A DNA stretch of 64,000 nt from an uncultured Mucispirillum sp. (GCA_944323205.1 CALURO010000004.1:62001-126000); one strand, 5' to 3'; positions 26,684 through 36,428 are shown, counted from the stretch's first letter. Translations and numbers: made by a program. The notes: generated from the sequence alone by a model not told the origin.

Positions 26684-28333
26684 ATGCAGGAATTTAGTGT
26701 TAAAGAAATATCACAGATATTATCAAGCATATTAAAAAATGCTTTCCCAGAAATGGTTGCAGTTACTGGTGAAGTATCGCAGGTATCAAAGCAGAATTCA
26801 AGTGGTCATGTATATTTTACATTAAAAGAAGGTGATGCTGTTCTAAATGCAACTTTTTTTAAATATTACCATACATCTAGTAATTTTATGCCAAAGTTAG
26901 GTGATAAAGTAAAAGTATATGGTGAAATAAAAACTTATGATAAATCAAGTAGTTATCAGATAAATGTTAAAAAAATAGAGTATGATTCAGAAGGGATTTT
27001 ATGGAAGCAGTTTGAAGAAATGAAAAAGAAACTCTATGCAGAAGGTCTGTTTGATGAATCAAGAAAAAGACCTATTCCTAAATATCCATACAGAATAGCT
27101 GTATTAACTGCATTAACTGGAGCAGTAATTAAAGATTTTATAGTTACTACTAAAAACGAAAAAGGTAGATATTTAATAGATGTGTGGAATATTCCTGTAC
27201 AGAATATTGAAAATGCCCAAGTTATTGCAGATACTATATTGAAAGCAGGAAGTTATACAGAAAGATATAATGCAATAGTTGTTATGCGTGGTGGCGGCAG
27301 TATGGAAGACTTAGCTGTATTTAATCAGGAAGTTGTAGCTCGTGCAGCAGCTGCATCAAAAGTACCACTTATTAGTGCGGTAGGTCATGAAACAGATTTT
27401 ACAATTATAGATTATGTAGCAGATTACAGGGCAGCTACACCAACTGCAGCAGCTGCATATTTATCTTCTAATTATAAAGCTGCTGTGCAGCTGCTTGAAC
27501 GATATATGTTTGTATTAAATAAAAATACAACAAATATGCTTGAGAAAAAAAATCAACAGCTTGATATGGCTTTACTAAAATTAGAAAGTAAATCACCGCT
27601 GTATCAGCTTGTAAAACTTAATCATAAAATTGCTAGTTTTAATAATTTGATTGAAAATAGTATTAATAAAAGAATATATGAATTAAATAAAAAAATTGCA
27701 AAATATGAAAGTGTAATTGCTGCAGCTAATCCTAATAACTTAATAAAAGAGTATAAAGTAAGAATAGTAAACAGCTGTAAAACATTATTCACTAATATTG
27801 AAGTTAAACTTTCAAGATATAATCAAAAAGAAATGATATTTAGAAAAAATATTAAAACTGCCATATCAAATACACTGGAAAAGAAAACTGCTCGTTTAGA
27901 ATTTTATTATCATAAGCTGAGTTTATTTAACCCTGCTAAAAAACTAGACAGTTATAAATATAAGCTGGATATAATAGAAAAATTCCTTTTAAAAGCAGTT
28001 CGAGAAAAATATGCTGCATCAAATACTCTGTTAAAAGAATATTTTAGACGGTTAGACCAGTATATGATAGATTATATGTATAATAAAAATGCAGATGTTT
28101 CTTTGCTTGAAAGCAAGCTCCGTCTGCTTGACCCACAGAATGTTATAGAAAGAGGATATGCTGTTGTAACTCAGCAGAATAAAATAGTTTCTTCAGTTAA
28201 TAAAGTGGATATGGATAGAGAACTTACAATAACTTTAAAAGATGGTATTATTAGTGCTTATCCAGATGAAATATATAATAATAACAGTAAAAATATTATA
28301 GAAGCAAATAATGCAGAAAAAATTTCAAAATAG
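26684..28333 (+). CDS. xseA: Exodeoxyribonuclease VII large subunit
   Basis: Degrades single-stranded DNA from both ends, together with XseB. The 549-residue protein has the N-terminal OB fold (SGHVYFTLKEGDAVLNATFF near 41-60) and the catalytic core (RIAVLTALTGAVIKDF, VMRGGGSMEDLAVFN near 204-218, VGHETDFTI, ADYRAATPTAAA). A long coiled-coil region with three repeat-like LxxxLxxLxPxxxL segments follows. It is about 100 residues longer than E. coli XseA, all in the coiled coil. xseB is 20 kb away at 47310, coupled to ispA. Confidence 0.94.
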   Translation: MQEFSVKEISQILSSILKNAFPEMVAVTGEVSQVSKQNSSGHVYFTLKEGDAVLNATFFKYYHTSSNFMPKLGDKVKVYGEIKTYDKSSSYQINVKKIEYDSEGILWKQFEEMKKKLYAEGLFDESRKRPIPKYPYRIAVLTALTGAVIKDFIVTTKNEKGRYLIDVWNIPVQNIENAQVIADTILKAGSYTERYNAIVVMRGGGSMEDLAVFNQEVVARAAAASKVPLISAVGHETDFTIIDYVADYRAATPTAAAAYLSSNYKAAVQLLERYMFVLNKNTTNMLEKKNQQLDMALLKLESKSPLYQLVKLNHKIASFNNLIENSINKRIYELNKKIAKYESVIAAANPNNLIKEYKVRIVNSCKTLFTNIEVKLSRYNQKEMIFRKNIKTAISNTLEKKTARLEFYYHKLSLFNPAKKLDSYKYKLDIIEKFLLKAVREKYAASNTLLKEYFRRLDQYMIDYMYNKNADVSLLESKLRLLDPQNVIERGYAVVTQQNKIVSSVNKVDMDRELTITLKDGIISAYPDEIYNNNSKNIIEANNAEKISK

Positions 28334-28456
28334 TATTTTTTTTATACCGCTTTTTAAAAAAATATGATATGCTTTTAGAATATTTTAAAATGCCTTGATA
28401 AAAGGTATGGATAGTAATGAAATAAATAAAAAATATAGATGATTAAGGAGATGTAA

Positions 28457-28936
28457 ATGAGCAGAATACCTATAACACGCGGTGGTTATGAAAAATTAAA
28501 AGCAGAGCTTGATAAACTGCGTAATGTAGATAGGAATGAGGTCATACTTGCTATTCAAGAAGCAAGAGGACATGGAGATTTAAGTGAAAATGCTGAATAT
28601 GATGCAGCAAAAGAGAGACAAGGTATGATTGAAGCCCGCATTAATGAGCTTGAATATAAAATGAGCCTTTTTGAAATTATCGATATATCACAAATGGCTG
28701 GTGATAAAGTTGCTTTTGGTGCAACTGTTACTATTGAAAATATTGATACAGAAGAAAGAAAAACATATACTATAGTAGGCAGTGATGAAGCAGATATTTT
28801 TAATGGTAAAATATCTATTATGTCGCCACTTGCAAGAGCTATGATGGGTAAAGAAGAAGGTGATGATTTTACTGTTCAGGCACCAAAAGGTGATACTGAA
28901 TATGAAATTATTAAAATTGAATTTATAGAAGCATAA
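28457..28936 (+). CDS. greA: Transcription elongation factor GreA
   Basis: Rescues backtracked RNA polymerase by stimulating transcript cleavage. At 159 residues it matches family length. The N-terminal antiparallel coiled coil (residues 10-75) carries the tip signature GDLSENAEYDAAKERQGMIE, with the acidic pair at the tip. The C-terminal FKBP-like domain ends with SPLARAMMGKEEGDDF. AAGGAGATG lies before the ATG. It heads a short group with pgsA and plsY. Confidence 0.96.
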   Translation: MSRIPITRGGYEKLKAELDKLRNVDRNEVILAIQEARGHGDLSENAEYDAAKERQGMIEARINELEYKMSLFEIIDISQMAGDKVAFGATVTIENIDTEERKTYTIVGSDEADIFNGKISIMSPLARAMMGKEEGDDFTVQAPKGDTEYEIIKIEFIEA

Positions 28937-28960
28937 TCTATAATTTTGCAGGGGGAAATT

Positions 28961-29521
28961 ATGAAATTAGAGCTGAATATTGCTAACCAGTTAACAATAG
29001 TAAGAGTTGTGGCGATACCTCTTTATCTTCTTATACTTTATATTAATAAAGACTGGAGTAATGTAACTGCAACTATTATTTTTATATTTGCAGGTGTTTC
29101 AGATTTCCTTGATGGCTATATTGCAAGAAAGTATAATATGGTTACTGATTTAGGTAAAATATTAGACCCTATTGCTGATAAAATACTTGTAGCTGCAGCA
29201 TTAATTGCATTAATAGATTTAGACAGGCTTTACTGGTGGATTGCAGTATTAATGCTTGCAAGAGATTTTGCAATGGAAGCTCTGCGTAACCTTGCTGCAA
29301 GTAAGGGCATAATTATTGCGGCAGGAATATGGGGAAAGTTAAAAACAGCTTTCCAAATGGTAGCAATAGGTATGCTTTCATTTAAAATAACATGGCTTGG
29401 CATAAACTGGTTTTTAATAGGCACTATTCTTATGTATGTGGCATTAGTATTATCTATATATTCAGCTTTTGTATATTATAGAGATTATTTTAAAAATGAA
29501 GATAAAGGGGAGATTGTTTAA
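28961..29521 (+). CDS. pgsA: CDP-diacylglycerol-glycerol-3-phosphate 3-phosphatidyltransferase
   Basis: Makes phosphatidylglycerol phosphate from CDP-diacylglycerol. The start at ATG 28961 is set by AGGGGGAA just upstream; a TTG at 28946 is less likely. The CDP-alcohol phosphotransferase signature DGx2ARx8Gx3Dx3D is complete in DGYIARKYNMVTDLGKILDP plus IAD (near 51-73). Four to five membrane segments follow the N-terminal NQLTIVRVVAIPLYLLIL. It is 186 residues and is followed by plsY after 2 bases, so two steps of phospholipid synthesis are coexpressed. Confidence 0.94.
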   Translation: MKLELNIANQLTIVRVVAIPLYLLILYINKDWSNVTATIIFIFAGVSDFLDGYIARKYNMVTDLGKILDPIADKILVAAALIALIDLDRLYWWIAVLMLARDFAMEALRNLAASKGIIIAAGIWGKLKTAFQMVAIGMLSFKITWLGINWFLIGTILMYVALVLSIYSAFVYYRDYFKNEDKGEIV

Positions 29522-29523
29522 TT

Positions 29524-30135
29524 ATGACAATACCGCAAATATTATTAGTGACAGCAGCATATTTTATTGGTGCAATACCATTTGCATATATTATAGTAAA
29601 GCTGGTTAAAAAAATTGATATTAGAACTGTGGGCAGTGGCAATGCTGGTGCAACAAATGCTGCGAGAGTTCTTGGAAAATGGGGATTTATAAGCGTTTTT
29701 GTGCTTGATGCATTAAAGGGCTTTATTCCTGTATTTATATCACTTCATTTTTATGGGCAGACTATCATTACATTAGTTACTGCAGCGGTTGTTGTGCTGG
29801 GCCATACATATACAGTATTTCTTGGCTTTAAAGGTGGTAAGGGGGTAGCCACTGGTGCTGGTGTATTTTTAGCACTGGCTCCAGTAGAGATAGGTATAGG
29901 GCTTGTTGTATTTATTATTGTTTTTCTTGCAACAAAAATGGTATCTGCTGGCTCTATTTTAGGCTCTCTTACACTACTTATTGCAGTATGTGCTATGAGT
30001 GACTGGTTTGCACTTAAAGTGCTTACTGCTGTTATAGTATTCTTCATAATATTTAAACACCGCTCAAATATTGTGCGTATTATAAAGGGCGAAGAAAACA
30101 GATTTGTCAGGAAAAAAGATAAAGATGCTGAATAA
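29524..30135 (+). CDS. plsY: Acyl-phosphate glycerol-3-phosphate acyltransferase
   Basis: Inner-membrane enzyme that transfers acyl from acyl-phosphate to glycerol 3-phosphate, the first step of phospholipid synthesis in bacteria without PlsB. The 203-residue protein has about five membrane spans and the three family motifs: GSGNAGATNAARVLGKWG (near 38-55), GHTYTVFLGFKGGKGVATG (near 93-111), and the cytosolic C-terminal loop with HRSNIVRIIKGEE. The 3' end lies about 11 bases past the ribD start, so the two are coupled. Confidence 0.95.
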   Translation: MTIPQILLVTAAYFIGAIPFAYIIVKLVKKIDIRTVGSGNAGATNAARVLGKWGFISVFVLDALKGFIPVFISLHFYGQTIITLVTAAVVVLGHTYTVFLGFKGGKGVATGAGVFLALAPVEIGIGLVVFIIVFLATKMVSAGSILGSLTLLIAVCAMSDWFALKVLTAVIVFFIIFKHRSNIVRIIKGEENRFVRKKDKDAE

Positions 30136-31264
30136 AGAAGTTGTTATGAGCAGGTGTATAGAGCTTGCTCGTAATGCTAAAGGTTTTACTTTAACTAATC
30201 CATTAGTTGGTGCTGCTGTTATAAAAGATAATAAGGCATTTTATGGTATACATGAGAAATATGGCTGCAGTCATGCTGAAGTAAATGCTATAAAAAATGC
30301 TGGTGAAGATGTTGCAGGCTGCGAGCTTTTTGTTACACTTGAGCCATGCTCTACCTATGGCAAAACACCGCCTTGTGTTGAGAAAATTATATCATCGGGT
30401 ATAAAAAAAGTTTATATTGGTGTTCTTGATATTAACCCTAAACACAGAGGGCAGGGAGTAAATATTCTTAAAAATGCAGGTATTGATGTAGAATATGGTA
30501 TTTTAGCAGAAGAATGCAGCTCATTAATAGAAGATTTTATTAAATACCAGACAGAAAAACTGCCTTATGTAACATTAAAAACTGCAAGCAGTATAGATGG
30601 TAAGATTGCATGTAAATCTGGTCATTCTAAATGGATAACAGGTGCAGATGCTAGAGAGCTTGTTCATAAAATGCGGGGATTATCAGATGTGGTTTTAACT
30701 GGCATAGGAACTATTGAAGCAGATAACCCGTTATTAACAGACAGAAGAAAAGATGCTGCAAGACAGCCTGTCAGAGCAGTACTTGATAGTAGTTTAAAAA
30801 TAGATATTAATGCAGATATTTTAAAAAGTGCAAATACATCACCAGTGATTATTTATACGTCAGAAAATACTGAAAGCAGCAAAATTATGCAGCTTAATGA
30901 TAAAAATATAAAAGTAATAAAAGTTCCTTGTATTAATGGAATGCTTGATATAAAAGAAGTTCTGCATTCGCTGTATGATTTAGGGTATATGAATGTGTTT
31001 GTTGAAGCTGGCAGCAGAGTAAATGGCTCATTTTTTGATAACAGACTTGTAGATAGACTGGAGGCATTTATTGCACCGAAAGTTATAGGTGGACAAGATG
31101 CTGTTTCATCAATAGGCGGTTTAGGTATTAATAATATGAATGATGCATTAGTATTTAAAGATTATAAAATAAATACATGTGGTAAAGATATATTAGTATC
31201 TGCAAGAATAAATGATTATGCAGCTAGGGCTGTAGAATTTACTAAAAATTATAATGTAGAATAA
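30125..31264 (+). CDS. ribD: Bifunctional riboflavin biosynthesis deaminase/reductase
   Basis: Performs the deaminase and reductase steps that yield 5-amino-6-ribitylamino-uracil phosphate. I choose ATG 30125 (MLNKEVVMSRC), which matches the usual spacing to the first helix; an in-frame ATG at 30104 lies deeper inside plsY. The zinc deaminase motif is SHAEVNAI (near 49-56) with PCSTYGKTPPC (near 75-85). The reductase domain starts near 144 (YVTLKTASSIDGKIAC) and continues with VLTGIGTIEADNPLLTDR. It is 379 residues, first of a complete rib operon. No FMN riboswitch is visible. Confidence 0.95.
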   Translation: MLNKEVVMSRCIELARNAKGFTLTNPLVGAAVIKDNKAFYGIHEKYGCSHAEVNAIKNAGEDVAGCELFVTLEPCSTYGKTPPCVEKIISSGIKKVYIGVLDINPKHRGQGVNILKNAGIDVEYGILAEECSSLIEDFIKYQTEKLPYVTLKTASSIDGKIACKSGHSKWITGADARELVHKMRGLSDVVLTGIGTIEADNPLLTDRRKDAARQPVRAVLDSSLKIDINADILKSANTSPVIIYTSENTESSKIMQLNDKNIKVIKVPCINGMLDIKEVLHSLYDLGYMNVFVEAGSRVNGSFFDNRLVDRLEAFIAPKVIGGQDAVSSIGGLGINNMNDALVFKDYKINTCGKDILVSARINDYAARAVEFTKNYNVE

Positions 31265-31265
31265 T

Positions 31266-31901
31266 ATGTTTACTGGAATAATAGAAGAGCTTGGAAAAAT
31301 CAGTTCCTTAACAAAAGGGGATAAAAGTTTAAAATTAAAAGTAGAGTGTAATAAAATAACAGAAGGATTACTTTTAGGTGATTCTATTGCTGTTAATGGT
31401 GTTTGTTTAACTGCTGTTAGTTTTGGAAACAGTTTTTTTGAAGCAGATGTCAGCTATGAAACTATTGCAAAAACGTCGCTTAATACTATAAAAAGTGGTA
31501 GTATTGTTAATTTAGAAAGAGCATTAACTTTATCATCAAGACTTGGCGGTCATATTGTTCAAGGTCATGTTGATGGAACAGGCAGAATATTAAATATTAC
31601 TAAATATGGAGATTCTTATAAATTATTTATCAGTTATCCTGAATATCTTGATAAATATATTGTTTTAAAATGCTCTATAGCTATAGATGGTATAAGTTTG
31701 ACAGTTGCTAATGTAAAGAATAACAGTTTTGAAGTGGCAGTTATTCCACATACTTTTGAAAATACAAATTTAAGATATAAAAAGAATGGTGATATTGTAA
31801 ATTTAGAATCAGATATTATTGCAAGATATGTAGAAAAAATGGTTTATTCAGAAGAAAAAGACGATAAATTAACGTCATTAATATTAAGTTTTAAAAGGTA
31901 G
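31266..31901 (+). CDS. ribE: Riboflavin synthase, alpha chain
   Basis: Dismutates two 6,7-dimethyl-8-ribityllumazines to riboflavin. The two-fold internal repeat of the family is clear: MFTGIIEELGKI at the start and the paired GDSIAVNGVCLTAV (near 38-51) and LKCSIAIDGISLTVAN (near 135-150), each a substrate-site barrel. GGHIVQGHVDGTG joins the halves. Length is 211 residues, normal. It starts one base after ribD. Confidence 0.96.
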   Translation: MFTGIIEELGKISSLTKGDKSLKLKVECNKITEGLLLGDSIAVNGVCLTAVSFGNSFFEADVSYETIAKTSLNTIKSGSIVNLERALTLSSRLGGHIVQGHVDGTGRILNITKYGDSYKLFISYPEYLDKYIVLKCSIAIDGISLTVANVKNNSFEVAVIPHTFENTNLRYKKNGDIVNLESDIIARYVEKMVYSEEKDDKLTSLILSFKR

Positions 31902-31907
31902 TTGTAA

Positions 31908-33116
31908 ATGGATAAAAGTGTTCGTGCCAGTGTAGAAGAGGCAGTAGATATAATAAAATCTGGCGGTATGCTGATTTTAACAGATGATGAATCTCGTGAA
32001 AATGAAGGTGATTTAGTTTTTGCAGCAGATTTTGTTACGCCTGAAAAAGTTAATTTTATGGCTACATATGGCAGAGGTCTCATATGTGTAGCTTTAAGTG
32101 GTGATAGATGTGATGCTCTTGGTTTAGAGCAAATGTCATCTAATAATTCATGTAGGTTTGGGACAGCTTTTACAGTATCAGTTGAAGCAAAACATGGTGT
32201 TACAACTGGTATATCAGCTTTTGACAGGGCAAAAACTATAAAAGTGCTTGCAGACCCGCTTTCTAAGAAAAATGATTTAATAAGGCCGGGTCATATATTT
32301 CCTTTAAGAGCAAAAGATGGAGGAGTTTTAGTGCGTCCTGGTCAGACAGAAGGTTCTGTTGATTTAACACGTCTTGCCGGCTTAAACTGTGCTGGTGTAA
32401 TATGTGAAATAATGAATGATGACGGCACAATGGCAAGAATGAATGATTTAGAAAAATTTGCCCGTATTCACTCATTAAAAATATTAACTATTGAAGATTT
32501 AATAGAATATAGAAAAATAAATGACAATTTAATAGAAAAAGTATCATCAGCTATTCTTCCAACAGAGTTTGGAACATTCAGAATAGAGGGATACCAAAAT
32601 AAAGCAGATGGTAAGGAAGCTGTTGCTTTAATAAAAGGTGACATAGAAGGAGGTAATCCACCATTAGTAAGAGTTCATTCTCAATGTTTAACTGGTGATG
32701 GATTTGCTTCTTTAAGATGCGACTGTGGTAATCAGCTGCATACTGCTATGCAGATGATAGATTATGAAGGCAGAGGTGTCATTTTGTATATGTTTCAAGA
32801 AGGCAGGGGTATAGGGCTTTTAAATAAAATTAAGGCATATAAGCTGCAGGATGAAGGTTATGATACTGTGGAAGCGAATATTAAACTTGGCTTTTTAGAT
32901 GATGAGAGAGATTATTCATTTGGAGCTCAGCTTTTAAGAAAACTTGGTGTAAGTAAAATGCGTTTTATGTCTAATAATCCAAGGAAATTATCAGGTCTTG
33001 AAAAATATGGTATTGAAATTGTGGAAAGAGTACCAATTCAGTGCGGTATAGGTGGCGAAAATATGAAATATATGCAGACTAAAAAACAAAAACTAGGTCA
33101 TATTTTAGATATATAA
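31908..33116 (+). CDS. ribBA: Bifunctional DHBP synthase/GTP cyclohydrolase II
   Basis: Provides both precursors of lumazine. The N-terminal DHBP synthase domain has [15 protein letters not shown] (near 26-40) and [12 protein letters not shown] (near 96-107). The C-terminal GTP cyclohydrolase II domain starts around 205 and has the zinc-binding [18 protein letters not shown] and the arginine finger [14 protein letters not shown]. Both sets of catalytic residues seem complete in the 402-residue chain. It sits between ribE and ribH, as in many bacteria. Confidence 0.96.
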   Translation: MDKSVRASVEEAVDIIKSGGMLILTDDESRENEGDLVFAADFVTPEKVNFMATYGRGLICVALSGDRCDALGLEQMSSNNSCRFGTAFTVSVEAKHGVTTGISAFDRAKTIKVLADPLSKKNDLIRPGHIFPLRAKDGGVLVRPGQTEGSVDLTRLAGLNCAGVICEIMNDDGTMARMNDLEKFARIHSLKILTIEDLIEYRKINDNLIEKVSSAILPTEFGTFRIEGYQNKADGKEAVALIKGDIEGGNPPLVRVHSQCLTGDGFASLRCDCGNQLHTAMQMIDYEGRGVILYMFQEGRGIGLLNKIKAYKLQDEGYDTVEANIKLGFLDDERDYSFGAQLLRKLGVSKMRFMSNNPRKLSGLEKYGIEIVERVPIQCGIGGENMKYMQTKKQKLGHILDI

Positions 33117-33135
33117 AAAATATTGAGAGGATAAA

Positions 33136-33597
33136 ATGAAAGTATTTGAAGGAAATTTTGATGGAAAAGGCTTTAAAATAGCAATAGTTGCTTCAAGATT
33201 TAATGAATTTATTACTAAAGAATTAATTGGCGGTGCAGAAGATACATTACTTCGCCATAATGTTAATACTGATGATATAGACTTGTATAGAGTTCCAGGA
33301 GCTTTTGAAATACCATCAGTATGCAGTAAAATTGCTAAAAGTGGAAAGTATGATGCTGTTATAGCATTAGGTGCTGTAATCAGAGGCTCAACTCCCCATT
33401 TTGATTATGTAGCAGCAGAAGTTTCAAAAGGTGTTGCTTCTGTTTCCATGGAGCATAATATTCCTGTAATTTTTGGAGTACTAACTACTGATACTATTGA
33501 ACAGGCTGTTGAAAGAGCAGGAACAAAAGCAGGTAACAAAGGCAGCGATGCCGCAATGGCTGCATTAGAAATGATTAACCTTTATAAAGGTATGTAA
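33136..33597 (+). CDS. ribH: 6,7-dimethyl-8-ribityllumazine synthase
   Basis: Condenses the ribityl-uracil and DHBP to lumazine and usually forms an icosahedral or pentameric shell. The 153-residue sequence shows [20 protein letters not shown] at the N-terminus, [11 protein letters not shown] (near 55), [23 protein letters not shown] (near 77-99) and [24 protein letters not shown] (near 113-136). Its stop overlaps the nusB ATG (TAATG). Confidence 0.97.
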   Translation: MKVFEGNFDGKGFKIAIVASRFNEFITKELIGGAEDTLLRHNVNTDDIDLYRVPGAFEIPSVCSKIAKSGKYDAVIALGAVIRGSTPHFDYVAAEVSKGVASVSMEHNIPVIFGVLTTDTIEQAVERAGTKAGNKGSDAAMAALEMINLYKGM

Positions 33598-34031
33598 TGA
33601 AAAGAAAAAGAACACAAGGGCGTGATTACGCTGTACAAATGCTTTATAGTGCTACTTTAGCAGATAACTCTGTTGAAGAAACAAAATCATCATTCAGGCT
33701 TGAGTATGCAGATGAATCTGGTGATATATTAGATTTTGCAGATAAACTCTTTGAAACTGCTTATAAAAATAAAGAAAAAGATGAAGCCATAATATCTGAG
33801 CTTATAAATAAAAATTGGACTATTGACAGGATTGGTGCAATAGAAAGATGTATATTAAGGCTTGGTATATCAGAACTTTTTGAGGGCGATGCTCCGTATT
33901 ATGCAGTTATTGATGATTATGTTACTTTAGCAAAAAATTATGGAGATGAAAAATCTGCTTCTTTTGTAAATGGTATATTGGAAAATGTAAAAAATAAATT
34001 TTCCATAGAGTTGGATAATGGAAGAAAATAA
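33597..34031 (+). CDS. nusB: Transcription antitermination protein NusB
   Basis: Binds boxA RNA with S10 for rRNA antitermination. The all-helical 144-residue protein has the N-terminal RTQGRDYAVQMLYS (family R-x2-R-x2-A-x3-L-Y) and the C-terminal WTIDRIGAIERCILRLGISEL plus VIDDYVTLAKNYGDEKSASFVNGILENV. ribH-nusB is a very common pair. It overlaps the next unknown gene by 14 bases. Confidence 0.95.
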   Translation: MKRKRTQGRDYAVQMLYSATLADNSVEETKSSFRLEYADESGDILDFADKLFETAYKNKEKDEAIISELINKNWTIDRIGAIERCILRLGISELFEGDAPYYAVIDDYVTLAKNYGDEKSASFVNGILENVKNKFSIELDNGRK

Positions 34032-34410
34032 AGAAAAACTTTTTATTGATTTTGGGCAGGTAGAATACAGTCCTGCAATAATTGATTATGATTTTAGCAA
34101 TAACCGTCCAAGAGGTGGCTCCAGTAGAATTGATTTTTTTTCCCATGGCGCTGTATCTTCTTCTTTGGAAGGGTTAGAGTTTGATACAAAAATATATCTT
34201 AAAAAAGATAATATTTTCTTTGAAAAAGGTGTGTTTTTATTAGATTTTAAAGAAGTGCAGAGAAATCCAAAGATTTTTTTGGATATGGTTCAAGATTTAA
34301 AACTTGATAGAATCTATCTTGAAAACTCAATACATGTTAATATAGAGCATATTGCTGCTAAACTTGAAAATGTTGATGTAATATTAATGAATTTTGGGTG
34401 TATAAAATAA
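34018..34410 (+). CDS. Protein of unknown function downstream of nusB
   Basis: A 130-residue soluble protein without signal peptide or membrane segment. Features are an acidic N-terminus (MEENKEKLFIDFGQ), a PRGGSSRIDFFSHG stretch near 31-44, and a hydrophobic strand-rich second half (GVFLLDFKEVQ, RIYLENS, VDVILMNFG). I recognise no family. It overlaps nusB by 14 bases and its TAA overlaps the next ATG, so it is certainly translated within the rib-nusB-yhaM run. The context points to RNA metabolism or a small conserved domain protein. Confidence 0.65.
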   Translation: MEENKEKLFIDFGQVEYSPAIIDYDFSNNRPRGGSSRIDFFSHGAVSSSLEGLEFDTKIYLKKDNIFFEKGVFLLDFKEVQRNPKIFLDMVQDLKLDRIYLENSIHVNIEHIAAKLENVDVILMNFGCIK

Positions 34411-34688
34411 TGGATAAAGAATATTATACAATAAGGATAAGGTTTTCTTGTAATAAAGAAGATATTATTATTGTTAATTCTATACTGGATTCTTACGGAG
34501 GTTTAGGACTTATACGCACTATTGATAAAGAAGCATGCAACTGTGCAGTATTTACAACAAATGCTATGTATAAAACCACATTAGAAGTAATGTATGCATT
34601 ACAGCAGGAGGGTTTATCAATTACAGATATAATTGTTGATAAATCTGAGAATATAGATGAATTTGCATTGCAGGGCAGGGAGATATAA
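34410..34688 (+). CDS. DUF4911-like small protein
   Basis: A 92-residue protein; I place the start at ATG 34410, overlapping the previous stop as TAATG, rather than at a GTG 12 bases upstream. It has an alternating pattern typical of a ferredoxin-like alpha/beta domain: YYTIRIRFSCNKEDIIIVNSI, YGGLGLIRTIDKEACNCAVF, then a helix and ITDIIVDKSE. The arrangement resembles the DUF4911 family, but I am working from memory of that profile. Function is unknown. Coupled to yhaM by a direct junction. Confidence 0.55.
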   Translation: MDKEYYTIRIRFSCNKEDIIIVNSILDSYGGLGLIRTIDKEACNCAVFTTNAMYKTTLEVMYALQQEGLSITDIIVDKSENIDEFALQGREI

Positions 34689-35624
34689 ATGGATTTAGGC
34701 ATTACAAAAAAATATATGATTTTTAATCTTGTTACAAATACAACTAAAGATAACAGACCATTTATCCGTATGACACTTACAGACACGGAAGGTGGCAGTA
34801 TGAATGCAATAATGTTTGACAGTAATAAGCTGTCTTTTGAGCCTGTAAGAGGTCAGGTTGTAGAAGTTACAGGTGCTTTGCAGCAGTATAATGGTGTAAC
34901 TCAGTTAAAAGTCAGTGATATGACTTTACTTATTGGAGAAGACACTAATGATTTTCTTCCGAAATCTGATAAAGATGCAAAAGCAATGGAAGAAGAATTA
35001 AAGGCTGTGCTGCAAAAGCATATTAAAAGTTCATATTTTAAAAGTCTTTGCAATGCTTTTTATGCAGATAAGGCAGCATATACTCTTTTTACAAAATGTT
35101 CTGCTGCTAAAAGTGTTCACCATGCTTATATACATGGTTTATTAGAACATACATTATCTATGGTTAAATTATCTGCATTAGTATGTGATTTTTATGGAAA
35201 AGAAAATGTGAATAAAGAGCTTACTATTATGGGTGCATTATTCCATGATATAGGTAAAATTCAGGAAATTGATATAGATAATTCTTTTGAGTATACTGAT
35301 GAAGGAAAGCTTTTAGGTCATTTGCTTTTAGGTATAAGCATGGTGGATAAATATATTGAAAGTATACCTGATTTCCCTAAAAAAGCCCGTGATTTACTTA
35401 TTCACTTAATAGCAAGCCATCATGGTTTATTAGAATACGGCTCACCAAAACGGCCAAAAACAAAAGAAGCATTTATACTGCATTATGTTGATAATATAGA
35501 CGCAAGAATAAACTCATTTAATATGGCATTTGAAAGAGAAAATGTGGAAGAAGGTGGCTGGAGCCAGTATGATAGGATATTAGAGCGACAGTTTTATAAT
35601 CACGGTTTAATACCTGAGGAATAA
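34689..35624 (+). CDS. yhaM: 3'-5' exoribonuclease YhaM family (OB fold plus HD domain)
   Basis: An RNA/ssDNA exonuclease known from Firmicutes that trims 3' ends. The 311-residue protein has an N-terminal OB fold (FIRMTLTDTEGGSMNAIMFD, then VVEVTGALQQYNGVTQLKV) and a C-terminal HD phosphohydrolase domain: HAYIHGLLEHTLSMV near 142-156, and the HD pair in GALFHDIGKIQEI near 185. HLIASHHGLLEYGSPKRP completes the metal site. It starts immediately after the DUF4911 gene and is followed by ymdB, another RNA-linked phosphoesterase. Confidence 0.9.
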   Translation: MDLGITKKYMIFNLVTNTTKDNRPFIRMTLTDTEGGSMNAIMFDSNKLSFEPVRGQVVEVTGALQQYNGVTQLKVSDMTLLIGEDTNDFLPKSDKDAKAMEEELKAVLQKHIKSSYFKSLCNAFYADKAAYTLFTKCSAAKSVHHAYIHGLLEHTLSMVKLSALVCDFYGKENVNKELTIMGALFHDIGKIQEIDIDNSFEYTDEGKLLGHLLLGISMVDKYIESIPDFPKKARDLLIHLIASHHGLLEYGSPKRPKTKEAFILHYVDNIDARINSFNMAFERENVEEGGWSQYDRILERQFYNHGLIPEE

Positions 35625-35631
35625 AATAAAT

Positions 35632-36405
35632 ATGAAACTGCTTTTTATTGGTGATATTGTAGGCAGAAGTGGCAGAAAGGCTGTTAAGTATCATTTATCC
35701 CATAACCAGTATGATTTTATTATTGGTAATGTGGAAAATGCTGCAGCTGGATTTGGTTTAACTGATAAAGTGTATCATGAGTTAAAAGACACAGGTTTAA
35801 ATGCAATGACAGCAGGCAATCATACTTGGGATAAAAAGGAAACTATATCGCTTATTGATAACTGGGATTTATTTATTAGACCTGCTAATTTTTCACACCA
35901 GTTACCTGGAAGCGGATTTAAGATATTTAATATTTTAAATAAAAAAATTTGTGTAGTTAATTTAATAGGAAGAGTTTTTTTAAATCCAAGTAACTGCCCC
36001 TTTGAAACTTTTGATAAAATATATAATGAAATACCTGATGATGCTTTTATTTTAGTGGATTTTCATGGTGAAGCAACAAGCGAAAAACAGGCATTTGGAT
36101 ATTTTGCAAAAGGTAGAGCAAATGTTATATGCGGTACACATACTCATGTACAGACAAATGATTTAAAAATGATAGATACAAATACTCTTTATTTAACTGA
36201 TACAGGAATGTGCGGAGCTGAGTATTCAATATTAGGAATGGAAGTAGCAAGTATAATAGAAAGATTTGTTACACAAATTCCTTCTTATAGATTTACTGTG
36301 GAAACAAAAGGAAATGTATTGTTTAATGGTTTTTCCTTTACAATAGATAATGATAATATTATAAGAGATTATAAACTTATTAGTGAAATATATCCAGAAA
36401 CATAG
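35632..36405 (+). CDS. ymdB: YmdB/TIGR00282 family metallophosphoesterase
   Basis: Calcineurin-like phosphoesterase; the Bacillus member hydrolyses 2',3'-cyclic nucleotides and affects RNA turnover and biofilm choice. The 257-residue protein starts MKLLFIGDIVGRSGR (Asp8 ligand). It continues with GNVENAAAGFGLT (Asn-Glu), GNHTWDKKE (Asn-His), DFHGEATSEKQAF and GTHTHVQTND (His ligands). All metal residues are present. It is 7 bases after yhaM, a pairing that fits RNA metabolism. Confidence 0.92.
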   Translation: MKLLFIGDIVGRSGRKAVKYHLSHNQYDFIIGNVENAAAGFGLTDKVYHELKDTGLNAMTAGNHTWDKKETISLIDNWDLFIRPANFSHQLPGSGFKIFNILNKKICVVNLIGRVFLNPSNCPFETFDKIYNEIPDDAFILVDFHGEATSEKQAFGYFAKGRANVICGTHTHVQTNDLKMIDTNTLYLTDTGMCGAEYSILGMEVASIIERFVTQIPSYRFTVETKGNVLFNGFSFTIDNDNIIRDYKLISEIYPET

Positions 36406-36428
36406 ATATAGTAAATTTTGGGGTTAAT

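Noticed and set aside
30060..30130. FMN riboswitch ahead of the rib operon
   Set aside because: ribD starts inside the plsY 3' end with no leader and no RFN-like motif.
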